Shown here: positions 51,428-60,175 of the stretch, piece after piece
Layout: the number at the start of each line of letters is the position of its first letter
Position numbering within the stretch: position 1 is the stretch's first letter
Origin: an uncultured Bacteroides sp.
GTDB taxonomy: Bacteria; Bacteroidota; Bacteroidia; Bacteroidales; Bacteroidaceae
Reading direction: 5' to 3'
DNA length: 64,000 nucleotides
Assembly (NCBI RefSeq): GCF_963675905.1
Contig: NZ_OY780936.1
Coordinates: 1,559,946 to 1,623,945, forward strand
Made by a program: the position numbers and the translations under genes
The notes under the pieces: generated by a model
Told to the model about the DNA's origin: nothing
Seen by the model: only the letters and a program-made list of their open reading frames with translations
Database searches by the model: none

Positions 51428-53920
51428 TTATTTAATTAAGCTCTCAGGCGCCCCCAGGAATGAAGGTTTCAGACCTCCAAAATCGATCATTACTTTTTGC
51501 AAGACTAAAGCTGGATCTAACGGACGAATTCTCAATGTATGCTTTTCTTTTTTATCTACGTGGTGAAGAGTGTTTGTCACAATAACATGTTCTGCCTGCC
51601 ATTTACCAAGTTCGCCTTTGTAATGTCCATTGATATTTACTATTTGTTCTTGATCTCCATCCAGACTGACTGCGTACCTCAAACCCTTATTATCATTAAA
51701 GTTCAAAGTTGCAGAAAAGCGTAGATAAACTGTTGCATCACCACTTTTATCCGTTTTAAAGTCATACTCCAAATACATATCTTTATCAGGATTTACGGTG
51801 CAAGGAGATGTTGTAACTCCAGACAAAGTACGTCCCAAATTTGGAATTGTAATCCATTTAGCTGTTGAACCATTAGCTGAACGAGTATAATGCTCTGCTT
51901 CCATAGAAACATAACCACCATTCTCAATAAATATATAAGGAATAGCAATGCGAGGTTCCGGCACCATAGTTACCTGAGGCATAATATTGTATCTCGGATC
52001 ATTCCATGATTTATAACCAATATGTGTTTGATCCATAAAATGATTCCATTTACCATTACTCATCACTTTATTATAATGATAAGTCAAAACAGAATCGCGA
52101 TCAAAGCAATCACGTACTTTGAAAGCCCATTTGTTAGCTTCTACATCATTCTTTGCAGCCAAATCCCTATTCTTTGCCAAAGCATAGTACATATCATAAA
52201 GATTGGCACATGCCTGAATTGGGAAAAGCACTAACTGATCAAATGCATCCCGATAATTCTCCGGCATCAGATAATACAGTTTCAATGCATCCAGACTTAA
52301 CCCTTCATAATCATCTTTCACACGCTTCCATTCGTCATAATTATTAAAACTATAAGTCTTATCATTCAATGATTCCGGAGTTACCCTACGATTATATTTG
52401 GTATAAGTATCAATAAGGCGCGCTGCTTCTTTTGCATACTTCGGGCCAAACTGCTTTTCGCAGAATCTTTCCGTATGAGACAATAAATTGTTTTCATTAA
52501 ACTGCGCCGGATTCCAGGCCATATCTAAAAAGAAAGTAATAGGATACTCCATTGGTTTCAAATCGCCAACATTTACTATCCATAAATTCTTTACACCATA
52601 TTCATAAGCCATATTCATTTGCTCCCATGTACGTTGTATCTGAGTGATATTAAGCCATTTTGAATTTCTTGGTGCACCAACATAATCAACATGATAATAC
52701 ATTCCATAACCGCCCTTACGAGTTTTTGCTTTTAAGTTTGGAAGCTTTCGCACATTACCCCAGTTATCATCACAGAGCAATAAAGTAACATCATCAGGAA
52801 CTCTCATTCCTTTATCATAATAATCCTGTACCTCTTTATAAAGCGCCCAAACCTGAGGTGTTTCTGATGCTTTTCTACCAGTAACAGATTCAATAATATT
52901 GCGTTGATCTTTAACTATATTCTGTAATAATGAAATATTAGCACCTTCACTCATGGGTTCATCACCATCACCACGCATACCAACGGTGATCACTGATTCC
53001 CATTTTTTGCAACGTTCTATACCTTTTTTCCAGAAATCACGCAGCACAGTACTATTTGTATTATAATTCCATGCGCCCGTTCCCCTACGTTTCCAATCCT
53101 GTTGTGCTAATCCCATAGGTTCATGATGAGAAGTACCCATTACAATACCCATCTCGTCTGCTAATGGACCATTTTGCTTATCGTCATCATAAAATGCATT
53201 TCCCCACATGGCAGGCCACATAAAATTACCTTTCAAGCGCAAAAGCAGCTCAAAGACCTTTTCATAAAACTTACTATTGAATCCGCCAAAAGTATCATGC
53301 GACCAACCACTTAATGACGGAGCTTCATCGTTTAAGAATATTCCACGGAATTTCACGGCAGGCTCACCATCTGTATAACGTCCCTCCTTAATGCAAATTT
53401 TATCATGCTTTTCAACCGGAACATCCGCCCAATAATACCATGGCGAAACTCCCATTTGATTGGAGAGCTCATAAATACCATAAATAGTACCACGTTTATC
53501 ACTTCCTGCTATAACAACAGCTTCATCTACGCCTTCAAATGGTTGTTTCACAGTTTGAAGAATATATTTCTCACGCTTTCCAACTAAATCAGCAGAATTT
53601 ATCTTTCCTGACTTTAGCAATTTCTTTATCCAGCTACTATTTTCAACTGAACCAATAATCAGCATTTTACTTCCAGATGCTGAATTAGATATTTCAGGCA
53701 TCACTCCTGTTACTTTATTTGCATCCGATTGTAAATTAGACACTGCACGCAAAACACCTTTATATTCCTGTTGATCCACTAATATTGGATATGCTTTCCC
53801 GTTTTGTATCCAGGAAAATCCATTACCATTATAAGTTACAAAACTATCGGCGGCTAATAATTGCTGCAGGAAGAACAAATTAATCAAACAATAAACAGTC
53901 CAGAACTTTCTTATTTTCAT
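51428..53920 (-). CDS. GH115 alpha-glucuronidase
   Basis: An 830-residue secreted enzyme. The signal peptide (MKIRKFWTVYCLINLFFLQQLLAA) is followed by a small N-terminal domain and the GH115 catalytic core: GIFLNDEAPSLSGWSHDTFGG, the FEKV-LLRLKGNFMWPAMW stretch, VGMRGDGDEPM and CDDNWGN. A C-terminal carbohydrate-binding-like domain (about residue 690 onward, YVSMEAEHYTRS) ends the protein. GH115 removes 4-O-methyl-glucuronic acid or glucuronic acid side chains from xylan. It is transcribed with the esterase that follows after 78 bases. No SusC/SusD pair is in the window. Confidence 0.9.
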   Translation of the reverse strand: MKIRKFWTVYCLINLFFLQQLLAADSFVTYNGNGFSWIQNGKAYPILVDQQEYKGVLRAVSNLQSDANKVTGVMPEISNSASGSKMLIIGSVENSSWIKKLLKSGKINSADLVGKREKYILQTVKQPFEGVDEAVVIAGSDKRGTIYGIYELSNQMGVSPWYYWADVPVEKHDKICIKEGRYTDGEPAVKFRGIFLNDEAPSLSGWSHDTFGGFNSKFYEKVFELLLRLKGNFMWPAMWGNAFYDDDKQNGPLADEMGIVMGTSHHEPMGLAQQDWKRRGTGAWNYNTNSTVLRDFWKKGIERCKKWESVITVGMRGDGDEPMSEGANISLLQNIVKDQRNIIESVTGRKASETPQVWALYKEVQDYYDKGMRVPDDVTLLLCDDNWGNVRKLPNLKAKTRKGGYGMYYHVDYVGAPRNSKWLNITQIQRTWEQMNMAYEYGVKNLWIVNVGDLKPMEYPITFFLDMAWNPAQFNENNLLSHTERFCEKQFGPKYAKEAARLIDTYTKYNRRVTPESLNDKTYSFNNYDEWKRVKDDYEGLSLDALKLYYLMPENYRDAFDQLVLFPIQACANLYDMYYALAKNRDLAAKNDVEANKWAFKVRDCFDRDSVLTYHYNKVMSNGKWNHFMDQTHIGYKSWNDPRYNIMPQVTMVPEPRIAIPYIFIENGGYVSMEAEHYTRSANGSTAKWITIPNLGRTLSGVTTSPCTVNPDKDMYLEYDFKTDKSGDATVYLRFSATLNFNDNKGLRYAVSLDGDQEQIVNINGHYKGELGKWQAEHVIVTNTLHHVDKKEKHTLRIRPLDPALVLQKVMIDFGGLKPSFLGAPESLIK

Positions 53921-54380
53921 AGTATAATCATTAATTTTAAGTACCTACAAAGATACTTTATTATATCAGGACTTACCACTATTATATGTTTCCAAATTTA
54001 AAGCCAGAGTTACATAATATTCGTACACGCTACATAAATTGTTGTTTATGTAACATTTCACACTTCTAAGCAAAAAAATATGGTTCAAAAGCAAACACTT
54101 AGACATGGGTAGAAAAAATAAGCAAACGGAGAAAAGGATTTTCTATGTTTTGGGTTGAATGGAATAATATCGTGTTGCATTGAATAAGTAAGACCTCCAG
54201 CTTTCAATATGAATATAAAGACAAATATAGATATGAATATTCCTGAAGCTACTGAATTTAAAAATTCACGAATAGGACATTCTTAATATTTTAGGATTGA
54301 TCCGATATTTGCATAAAATAAGAAGCAACCGGTTTTTAGGATTGATCCCACATTTTCAATCTGGTAAAAAAAGAATAGAA
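53921..54380. other. Intergenic region before tRNA-Asp and GH115
   Basis: A 460-base AT-rich gap. On the minus strand TATCTTTG at 53948-53955 is a possible -7 box for the GH115 operon. A 15-base direct repeat TTTTAGGATTGATCC is found at 54289-54303 and 54334-54348. I see no gene. Confidence 0.5.
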
Positions 54381-54413
54381 AAAGCCTGTAATAAATTCAT
54401 TATTACAGGCTTT
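54381..54413 (-). terminator. Terminator of the tRNA-Asp gene
   Basis: AAAGCCTGTAATAA (54381-54394) and TTATTACAGGCTTT (54400-54413) are exact reverse complements with a 5-base loop. On the minus strand T-rich sequence follows. It is 23 bases past the tRNA 3' end. Confidence 0.8.
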
Positions 54414-54436
54414 ATTAAACATTACTTTCAATGTTG

Positions 54437-54510
54437 CGGTGCGTACGAGACTCGAACTCGTGACCCCATGCGTGACAGGCATGTATTCTAACCAACTGAA
54501 CTAACGCACC
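54437..54510 (-). tRNA. tRNA-Asp (anticodon GTC)
   Basis: A complete cloverleaf of 74 bases on the minus strand. The acceptor arm GGTGCGT pairs with ACGCACC over seven positions, followed by G as the discriminator base, the expected one for tRNA-Asp. The anticodon loop reads CTGTCAC (anticodon GTC, Asp), and the T arm contains the usual GTTCGAGTC. The CCA end is not encoded. It charges aspartate and is an ordinary housekeeping gene; a terminator follows. Confidence 0.95.
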
Positions 54511-54689
54511 ATTATTTTTTATCGCTGCTTTCTCTCTCGATTGCGGTTGCAAAGGTAGATGTTTTTTTGAATTCTGCAAGCGTTTTAGAATTTTATTTTT
54601 AAACTTTTTTATACTTATACTGATTATGAATAAGTTAAGCTGAATCATTTTTTTGCAGATAGAAAGTCTTTCGACAGGGAATTATTGAG

Positions 54690-54697
54690 TATATTTG
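54690..54697 (+). promoter_or_regulatory. -7 box upstream of the aminotransferase gene
   Basis: TATATTTG matches the consensus 40 bases before the ATG at 54738. The -33 position is weak. Confidence 0.45.
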
Positions 54698-54737
54698 CAA
54701 TTCAATTAAAATAACGGACAAAAAATATAATTACCAG

Positions 54738-56054
54738 ATGAAAAAGACTCCTATCGATTGTAAATTCGTTGATGAAGCAATCAATGAAATGCATATCGCC
54801 GATTTATCAAAAGCTACAATTCGTGAAGTAAAAGCTATTGCCGCAAAAGCCGAAGCGCTTTCGGGCATAGAATATATAAAAATGGAAATGGGAGTTCCCG
54901 GCCTTCCTCCTTCTGCTGTAGGAGTAAAAGCAGAAATTGAAGCTTTGCAGAATGGTGTTGCCAGCCTGTATCCCGACATAAACGGGCTACCTGAATTAAA
55001 GCAAGAGGCTTCTAGATTTGTGAAGGCCTTTATTGATGTAGATATCAATCCTGAAGGTTGTGTTCCTGTTACAGGATCCATGCAGGGGACTTATGCATCA
55101 TTTATGGTATGCAGCCAATGTGACGAGAAAAAAAATACGATTCTGTTTATTGATCCGGGATTTCCTGTACAGAAACAACAGCTTTCTGTTATGGGAGAGA
55201 AATATGAAACATTTGATGTTTACAACTATCGTGGAGAGAAACTACGTCCAAAATTAGAAAGCTATCTTAGCCAGGGGAATATTTCGGCTATAATTTATTC
55301 CAATCCTAATAACCCAAGCTGGGTATGCCTAAAAGAGGAAGAACTAAAAGTTATTGGCGAGTTGGCTACTCAATATGATATTATCGTTCTGGAAGACTTA
55401 GCTTATTTTGCCATGGATTTCCGCACCAACCTGAGTATTCCTTACCAGGCTCCATACCAACCAACAGTTGCGCATTACACCGACAATTACATCTTATTAA
55501 TTTCTGGATCTAAAGCATTTAGTTATGCCGGTCAGCGCATTGGAGTGAGCTGTATTTCTAATTCATTGTACAACCGAGTTTATCCGGGATTTGCAAAACG
55601 ATTTGGAAATGTATCCTTTGGTAGTGCATTTATACACCGTGTTCTCTATGCGCTTTCTTCCGGAGTTAGCCACTCTGCTCAATACGCAATGGCTGCTATG
55701 CTGAAAGCTGCCAATGAAGGGAAATACAACTTCCTGAAAGATGTTAGTATTTACGGAGAACGTGCCCGCAAGCTTAAAGAAATTTTCCTTCGTCATGGTT
55801 TTCATATTGTATATGACAAAGATCTTGACGAACCGGTAGCTGACGGTTTCTATTTTACAATCGGCTATCCGGGAATAACAGGAGGACAATTAATGAGAGA
55901 GTTGATGTACTACGGGGTCAGCGCTATATCACTTGATACTACCGGAAGTAATCAGGAAGGACTTAGAGCCTGTACTTCTTTTATAAAAGATCACCAGTAC
56001 GATCAGTTGGAAGAAAGAATGCAATTATTTGAAATAAATAATCCGATTATTTAA
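54738..56054 (+). CDS. PLP-dependent aminotransferase, class I/II
   Basis: A 438-residue cytosolic enzyme. The PLP Lys lies in LLISGSKAFSYAGQRIGVSC (about residues 254-273), the Asn-Pro block in IIYSNPNNPSWVCL (about 185-198) and the Asp-x-x-Tyr region in IVLEDLAYFAMDF. These fit fold-type I aspartate/aromatic aminotransferases. The substrate pair cannot be assigned. It is followed by yqgE 94 bases downstream. Confidence 0.88.
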   Translation: MKKTPIDCKFVDEAINEMHIADLSKATIREVKAIAAKAEALSGIEYIKMEMGVPGLPPSAVGVKAEIEALQNGVASLYPDINGLPELKQEASRFVKAFIDVDINPEGCVPVTGSMQGTYASFMVCSQCDEKKNTILFIDPGFPVQKQQLSVMGEKYETFDVYNYRGEKLRPKLESYLSQGNISAIIYSNPNNPSWVCLKEEELKVIGELATQYDIIVLEDLAYFAMDFRTNLSIPYQAPYQPTVAHYTDNYILLISGSKAFSYAGQRIGVSCISNSLYNRVYPGFAKRFGNVSFGSAFIHRVLYALSSGVSHSAQYAMAAMLKAANEGKYNFLKDVSIYGERARKLKEIFLRHGFHIVYDKDLDEPVADGFYFTIGYPGITGGQLMRELMYYGVSAISLDTTGSNQEGLRACTSFIKDHQYDQLEERMQLFEINNPII

Positions 56055-56147
56055 GAAAAAAATAACAGATAAAATCTTTGAAATGATAAAATTGTTATTA
56101 TATTAGACGCCAGATGCACTAGCTCTTAATATAATAACAATTCTATT

Positions 56148-56741
56148 ATGACGGGAAAAAACCAGGATTATTTCAAAATTGAGTCGAACAACGCAATTCC
56201 TTCGAGGGGGAAAATTCTCATCTCCGAGCCTTTCTTGCGTGATTCAGTTTTTGGTCGTTCGGTTGTTCTTCTTATTGACCATACAAAAGAAGGAACCATG
56301 GGGCTTATCATGAATAAATTACTACCCATGAAACTGAATGAAGTTGTGAAGGAGTTTAAATACTTAGAAGATATTCCTCTCTATAACGGAGGACCGATGG
56401 GAACGGATACACTGTTTTATTTACATACATTAAAAGACATTGAAGGAGCTTTGGCTATTGGAAACGGATTATATCTTAATGGAAATTTTGATGATATAAA
56501 ACGTTACATTCTTCAAGGAAATCCCATTGAAGGGAATATCCGTTTCTTTCTTGGTTATTCAGGTTGGCAAGACGGCCAGTTAAATCAGGAAATAGAAGAA
56601 AACACATGGATGATAGGAAAAGGAGATGCTCCAAGCCTGATGATTGATGAAATAAAAAGTATGTGGAAAAAAGCTTTAGGTAAGCTAGGCGGGAAATATG
56701 AAACCTGGTCACACTTCCCTATAAACCCGTCACTAAACTAA
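56148..56741 (+). CDS. YqgE/AlgH family protein
   Basis: A 197-residue member of the UPF0301 family, whose function is not settled. It starts with [39 protein letters not shown], the classic start of this family, and has the conserved [13 protein letters not shown] (about residues 130-142). Length and motifs fit. The 3' end overlaps the convergent GNAT gene by nine bases. Confidence 0.9.
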   Translation: MTGKNQDYFKIESNNAIPSRGKILISEPFLRDSVFGRSVVLLIDHTKEGTMGLIMNKLLPMKLNEVVKEFKYLEDIPLYNGGPMGTDTLFYLHTLKDIEGALAIGNGLYLNGNFDDIKRYILQGNPIEGNIRFFLGYSGWQDGQLNQEIEENTWMIGKGDAPSLMIDEIKSMWKKALGKLGGKYETWSHFPINPSLN

Positions 56742-57266
56742 ATTGATCAGCTGCATAAAGAAGACATCTTCGTATTTATCTTTTTCCCGAAGCCAGTCTT
56801 TCATAACCCCGGTCTGAGCAAAGCCACAAGAGCTGAATAACCTATGGCTAGCTTCATTTTCCACAGACACATACGCATATAGTTGCCTTAGATGTAAAAA
56901 ATCAAAAGAATACCTGATTAGTAATTCTAATGCCTGGCGGGCAAACCCTTGTCGGCGAAATTCTGTTTTCACAGCAATGCCAACTCCTGCACGTCCATGC
57001 ATTGGAACAAAATCAGTCAGGTCTATTGTGCCTACCACCTGATTATTATCACGCTTAACTATCATCAGTCGCAATTGTTTGTCGGCAAAAACATCACATT
57101 GAGAATCCTCAATGTATTGTTTGAGAACATAGCGTGAATATGGCACTATAAAACTACTCACATCCCATGATCCCGGATCATTTTCCATCTCATACATTAC
57201 TTCAAGATCTTCGGGTTCTGCTGCGCGAAGGTATATTTGTTGGTTGTTCAGAAATGTTTGCTTCAT
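56733..57266 (-). CDS. GNAT acetyltransferase (RimJ/RimL-like)
   Basis: A 177-residue acetyltransferase. The start [20 protein letters not shown], the central [22 protein letters not shown] and the acetyl-CoA loop [18 protein letters not shown], with the following [22 protein letters not shown], are typical of the RimJ/RimL branch. The substrate is probably an N-terminal amine or a small molecule; not predictable. The start codon overlaps the end of the glycosyltransferase gene upstream by four bases, so the two are coupled. Confidence 0.88.
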   Translation of the reverse strand: MKQTFLNNQQIYLRAAEPEDLEVMYEMENDPGSWDVSSFIVPYSRYVLKQYIEDSQCDVFADKQLRLMIVKRDNNQVVGTIDLTDFVPMHGRAGVGIAVKTEFRRQGFARQALELLIRYSFDFLHLRQLYAYVSVENEASHRLFSSCGFAQTGVMKDWLREKDKYEDVFFMQLINLV

Positions 57267-58453
57267 TTATAACAGTTTTGAGGGGTTACTAATACTCCGG
57301 TTTGCACAGAGTAAATACCCAATTCTACTCTTTTCCCCTGAGTAGTTGACATTAATTGAATTATTTTTTTTAAAGAGTAAGCTTCTCTATCATAGACAAT
57401 ATGGGTAAATTCATTATCTGCACGCTGAATATCTAAATGCCCATCAGAATACAATTCCTCATTAGCCACTTCATAGCGATGCTTTCCTTTCAAACCATTC
57501 CTCAGACAAAGCTCCTGAACTTCAGAAATCATCTCTTCGCTGCCTAACACCAAAAAGCATGGTTCCGCAGAAAGAGCTTTTTTCCCGGTATAGCTAAACA
57601 GCTTTAAAGAGATTCTATTAAGAACCGCAAGTAAAGCACGGAGGTATATTCCACTCTTCACCACACAAGCAAAAAAGATACTATAATGAGGATAATGTTT
57701 CCGAAAGAATATCATCATGGCCTCATAAAAGACACGAACATATTTAATAGAATCCTTCTTAGTACTCTCCCCTTTATAATGGATAACAGGAAAAGGAAGA
57801 TAACAGTTCTTATATCCAGCTTTAGTTATGCGGTAGGACAAATCAATGTCTTCTCCATACATAAAAAAATCTTCATCCAGCAGTCCACACTTTTCGAGTG
57901 CAGATTTTCGAAGAAACATAAATGCTCCGGCCAATACATCTACCGAATGACACTTGTTCTCATCAAGATAACGAAGATGATACTTTCCAAAACGATGTGA
58001 GTTAGGAAATAGTTTACTGATTCCGGTTAATTTGTATAAAGAAACCATCGGAGTAGGAAAGCCTCGTTTACTTTCGGGAAGAAAAGAACCATCTCCGGTA
58101 ATCATCTTCACTCCCGCTCCACCAACATCCGGATTGTTCTCCATATACTGAAGACAATCCGTTATTGTATTCTCTCCAAGAACCGTATCAGGGTTGAGTA
58201 ATAAGATATATTCGCCCTTAGCAACAGTAATAGCCTGATTGTTTGCACGGGCAAATCCCACATTTTCCTTATTTGCTATAAAGTTCACCTTCGGGAAGCG
58301 AGGAATAAGATACTCCAACGATCCGTCCGAAGAAGCATTATCTACAACAAAGACCTCTACCGGCAGCTTATCAATAGCACGATATAACGAGCACAAACAC
58401 AATTCCAAAAAGTGTTTTACGTTATAATTCACTATTACTACCGATAGTTTCAT
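57263..58453 (-). CDS. Glycosyltransferase family 2
   Basis: A 396-residue GT-A enzyme. LSVVIVNYNVKHFLELCLCSL opens it, VFVVDNASSDGSLEYL and KENVGFARANNQAI follow, and LLLNPDTVLGENTI holds the metal-site motif. The segment FFMYGEDIDLSYRITKAGYKNCYLP is the late ED motif. The C-terminal part (from about residue 285) is an extra domain with a hydrophobic helix. Likely adds a sugar to a surface glycan, apart from the main clusters. Confidence 0.86.
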   Translation of the reverse strand: MKLSVVIVNYNVKHFLELCLCSLYRAIDKLPVEVFVVDNASSDGSLEYLIPRFPKVNFIANKENVGFARANNQAITVAKGEYILLLNPDTVLGENTITDCLQYMENNPDVGGAGVKMITGDGSFLPESKRGFPTPMVSLYKLTGISKLFPNSHRFGKYHLRYLDENKCHSVDVLAGAFMFLRKSALEKCGLLDEDFFMYGEDIDLSYRITKAGYKNCYLPFPVIHYKGESTKKDSIKYVRVFYEAMMIFFRKHYPHYSIFFACVVKSGIYLRALLAVLNRISLKLFSYTGKKALSAEPCFLVLGSEEMISEVQELCLRNGLKGKHRYEVANEELYSDGHLDIQRADNEFTHIVYDREAYSLKKIIQLMSTTQGKRVELGIYSVQTGVLVTPQNCYK

Positions 58454-58541
58454 TTCCTTATTTAATAGTCTCCGTTGTTATAGGAATTCCGGAAATCGTT
58501 CACCCAGCAAGGTTTCATCACCTTATTTAATAGTCTCCGTT
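58447..58541. repeat. 65-bp-offset direct repeat at the HAD/glycosyltransferase junction
   Basis: The 21-base string CCTTATTTAATAGTCTCCGTT occurs at 58456-58476 and at 58521-58541; together with flanking bases about 30 positions match with two differences (58447-58476 and 58512-58541). The right copy forms the 3' end of the HAD gene and the left copy the sequence before the glycosyltransferase start. Between them the minus strand encodes an 18-residue ORF ending in the same NGDY as the HAD protein. Confidence 0.6.
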
Positions 58542-58991
58542 ATGGTTTTCCAAGGCTTCTCCAATACGGATAAATATATTTTTCTTTTTATTGCTGGTAC
58601 GTTTTCTTTTAGGTTTATCATCAACATTTTCAAACCCTCCGGTTCTGTAGGAGCCATCTTTTATCATCTGATAAATTACTCCCCAATCGGGCAGACCACC
58701 CAAATTACGGTCATCAATAAAGAGATCAGCTTTCAGTTTACGTGAATATCCTTTGCCTTTTCCATGTTCTTCCGGAAAATCTTTATTTGCAGCATAGAAC
58801 TCCAATCCGCGTTCACGACAAAACTCAATTGCTTCTTCCAGCAAATGTCCTTCGCGAACACTCCACAGAATAAGTCTGTGCTGATCGGCCTGAAGTTTCT
58901 TCAATGTATCAATGGCAAAAGGAATTTCTTTACCAATCTTAGGATATTCATGTTCTACGATAGTTCCGTCAAAATCTACAGCTATAATCAT
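58527..58991 (-). CDS. BT0820-type HAD-family hydrolase
   Basis: A 154-residue hydrolase of the haloacid dehalogenase superfamily. The nucleophile motif is IIAVDFDGTIVEHEYPKIG (Asp6, Asp8), motif II appears in LILWSVREGHLLEEA, and the last acidic motif in ADLFIDDRNLGGLPDWG. It probably acts on a small phosphorylated substrate. The C-terminal end (KRKRTSNKKKNIFIRI) is basic. It is co-directional with the membrane protein gene upstream, two bases apart. Confidence 0.87.
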   Translation of the reverse strand: MIIAVDFDGTIVEHEYPKIGKEIPFAIDTLKKLQADQHRLILWSVREGHLLEEAIEFCRERGLEFYAANKDFPEEHGKGKGYSRKLKADLFIDDRNLGGLPDWGVIYQMIKDGSYRTGGFENVDDKPKRKRTSNKKKNIFIRIGEALENHNGDY

Positions 58992-58993
58992 AT

Positions 58994-59470
58994 TTATTCT
59001 TCGTTTTCTTTATTTTCCTGGTTTTCTGTAACTAAATTCAATTCTTCACGCATTTTTTTCTCTCCCGGCAAGCAGAATACTGAAGCGGTAATAGCAATCA
59101 ATGCGCAAAGTCCCCCAATGCTATTCAGGGTCATATAATAAATAAAAATATTCATGTAAGTAAGAATAGCAAGGATAACAAGGCGAATATTACTCCAGTG
59201 CTGATAAAGTTTCAAGGAATTCTCAAAATTAGCTCCTTTAATTACCTTATTCAGTTTTACACTAAATAATTTCAGCGACAGAGGCACAAAAGCAATAGTG
59301 GCAAGTATCCCGACTGTTTCCAGAATGTATTGCATCATAAAATCATCGGCATACATTCCTTCGAGAAGGATATCCGACTGATATAAAACTACTAAAACAA
59401 CTGCAAGACCAATATAAATACCAAATTGTGTTTGCATGATGCGGTTCACCGCCTTAATTTTCTTATCCAT
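58994..59470 (-). CDS. Membrane protein, hypothetical (DUF2721-like layout)
   Basis: A 158-residue protein with four predicted membrane helices: about residues 16-34 (GIYIGLAVVLVVLYQSDIL), 45-65, 90-110 and 112-130. A short charged tail (ENQENKENEE) ends it. I know it only as a conserved membrane protein of Bacteroides; function is not predictable. It lies between recR and the HAD gene in the same direction and is likely to share their transcript. Confidence 0.75.
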   Translation of the reverse strand: MDKKIKAVNRIMQTQFGIYIGLAVVLVVLYQSDILLEGMYADDFMMQYILETVGILATIAFVPLSLKLFSVKLNKVIKGANFENSLKLYQHWSNIRLVILAILTYMNIFIYYMTLNSIGGLCALIAITASVFCLPGEKKMREELNLVTENQENKENEE

Positions 59471-59485
59471 TTATGTTTTTTATTA

Positions 59486-60103
59486 TTAGACTGTTCCTGT
59501 AAATGTTGTACGGTTTACAATAGAGCGACCCAACGTTACTTCGTCAGTGTATTCCAGTTCATCGCCAATGGAGATACCTCTTGCAATGACACTCAGTTTA
59601 ACGTTTGCCTTTGCCAGCTTCCGGAATATATAAAAGTTTGTTGTATCTCCTTCCATTGTAGAGCTCAGCGCAAGAATCACCTCTTTTACAGTTCCCTCTT
59701 CAACTCGTTTCACCAGGCTTTCTATCTGTAAATCACTCGGCCCTACTCCATCCATGGGCGATATTACCCCACCCAACACATGATATAATCCTTTAAATTG
59801 CTGGGTAGCCTCAACAGCCATCACATCGCGAATATTCTCCACTACACAAACTGTGGAAGCATCTCTGAGCGGATTGGAACAAAGCTGACAGGTATCAGTA
59901 TCCGAAATATTGTGACACACTTTGCAATACTTCACCTCTCTTTTCAGCGTAACAATGGCATTGCCAAAGGCCTCGACTACCGACGATTCCTGACGCAAAA
60001 GGTGAAGAACCAGCCTCATAGCTGTTTTCTTGCCTATACCCGGTAATTTAGCGAACTCCCCTACTGCTTTTTCAAGCAAAGCCGATGGATATTGTTGATT
60101 CAT
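59486..60103 (-). CDS. recR: Recombination mediator RecR
   Basis: A 205-residue DNA-repair protein that works with RecF and RecO to load RecA at gaps. The helix-hairpin-helix [17 protein letters not shown] is near the N-terminus, the zinc-finger [16 protein letters not shown] lies at about residues 59-74, and the Toprim motif starts at [17 protein letters not shown] chose the ATG at 60103 (MNQQYPS) rather than one five codons upstream. It heads a minus-strand group with the membrane protein and HAD genes, and has a possible -7 box just upstream. Confidence 0.95.
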   Translation of the reverse strand: MNQQYPSALLEKAVGEFAKLPGIGKKTAMRLVLHLLRQESSVVEAFGNAIVTLKREVKYCKVCHNISDTDTCQLCSNPLRDASTVCVVENIRDVMAVEATQQFKGLYHVLGGVISPMDGVGPSDLQIESLVKRVEEGTVKEVILALSSTMEGDTTNFYIFRKLAKANVKLSVIARGISIGDELEYTDEVTLGRSIVNRTTFTGTV

Positions 60104-60127
60104 AAATACATTTCTCAATTGTCAGCG

Positions 60128-60156
60128 CAAAGATAAAAAATTAATTCCTACCTTTG
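60128..60156. promoter_or_regulatory. Divergent -7 boxes between recR and the symporter gene
   Basis: On the minus strand TATCTTTG (60128-60135) lies 24 bases before recR, and on the plus strand TACCTTTG (60149-60156) lies 19 bases before the symporter. The two boxes are mirror images within GCGCAAAGATA and TACCTTTGCGC. No -33 TTTG is clear for either, and the very short distance means the two promoters would compete. Confidence 0.5.
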
Positions 60157-60175
60157 CGCATTCAAAATGTAATTT

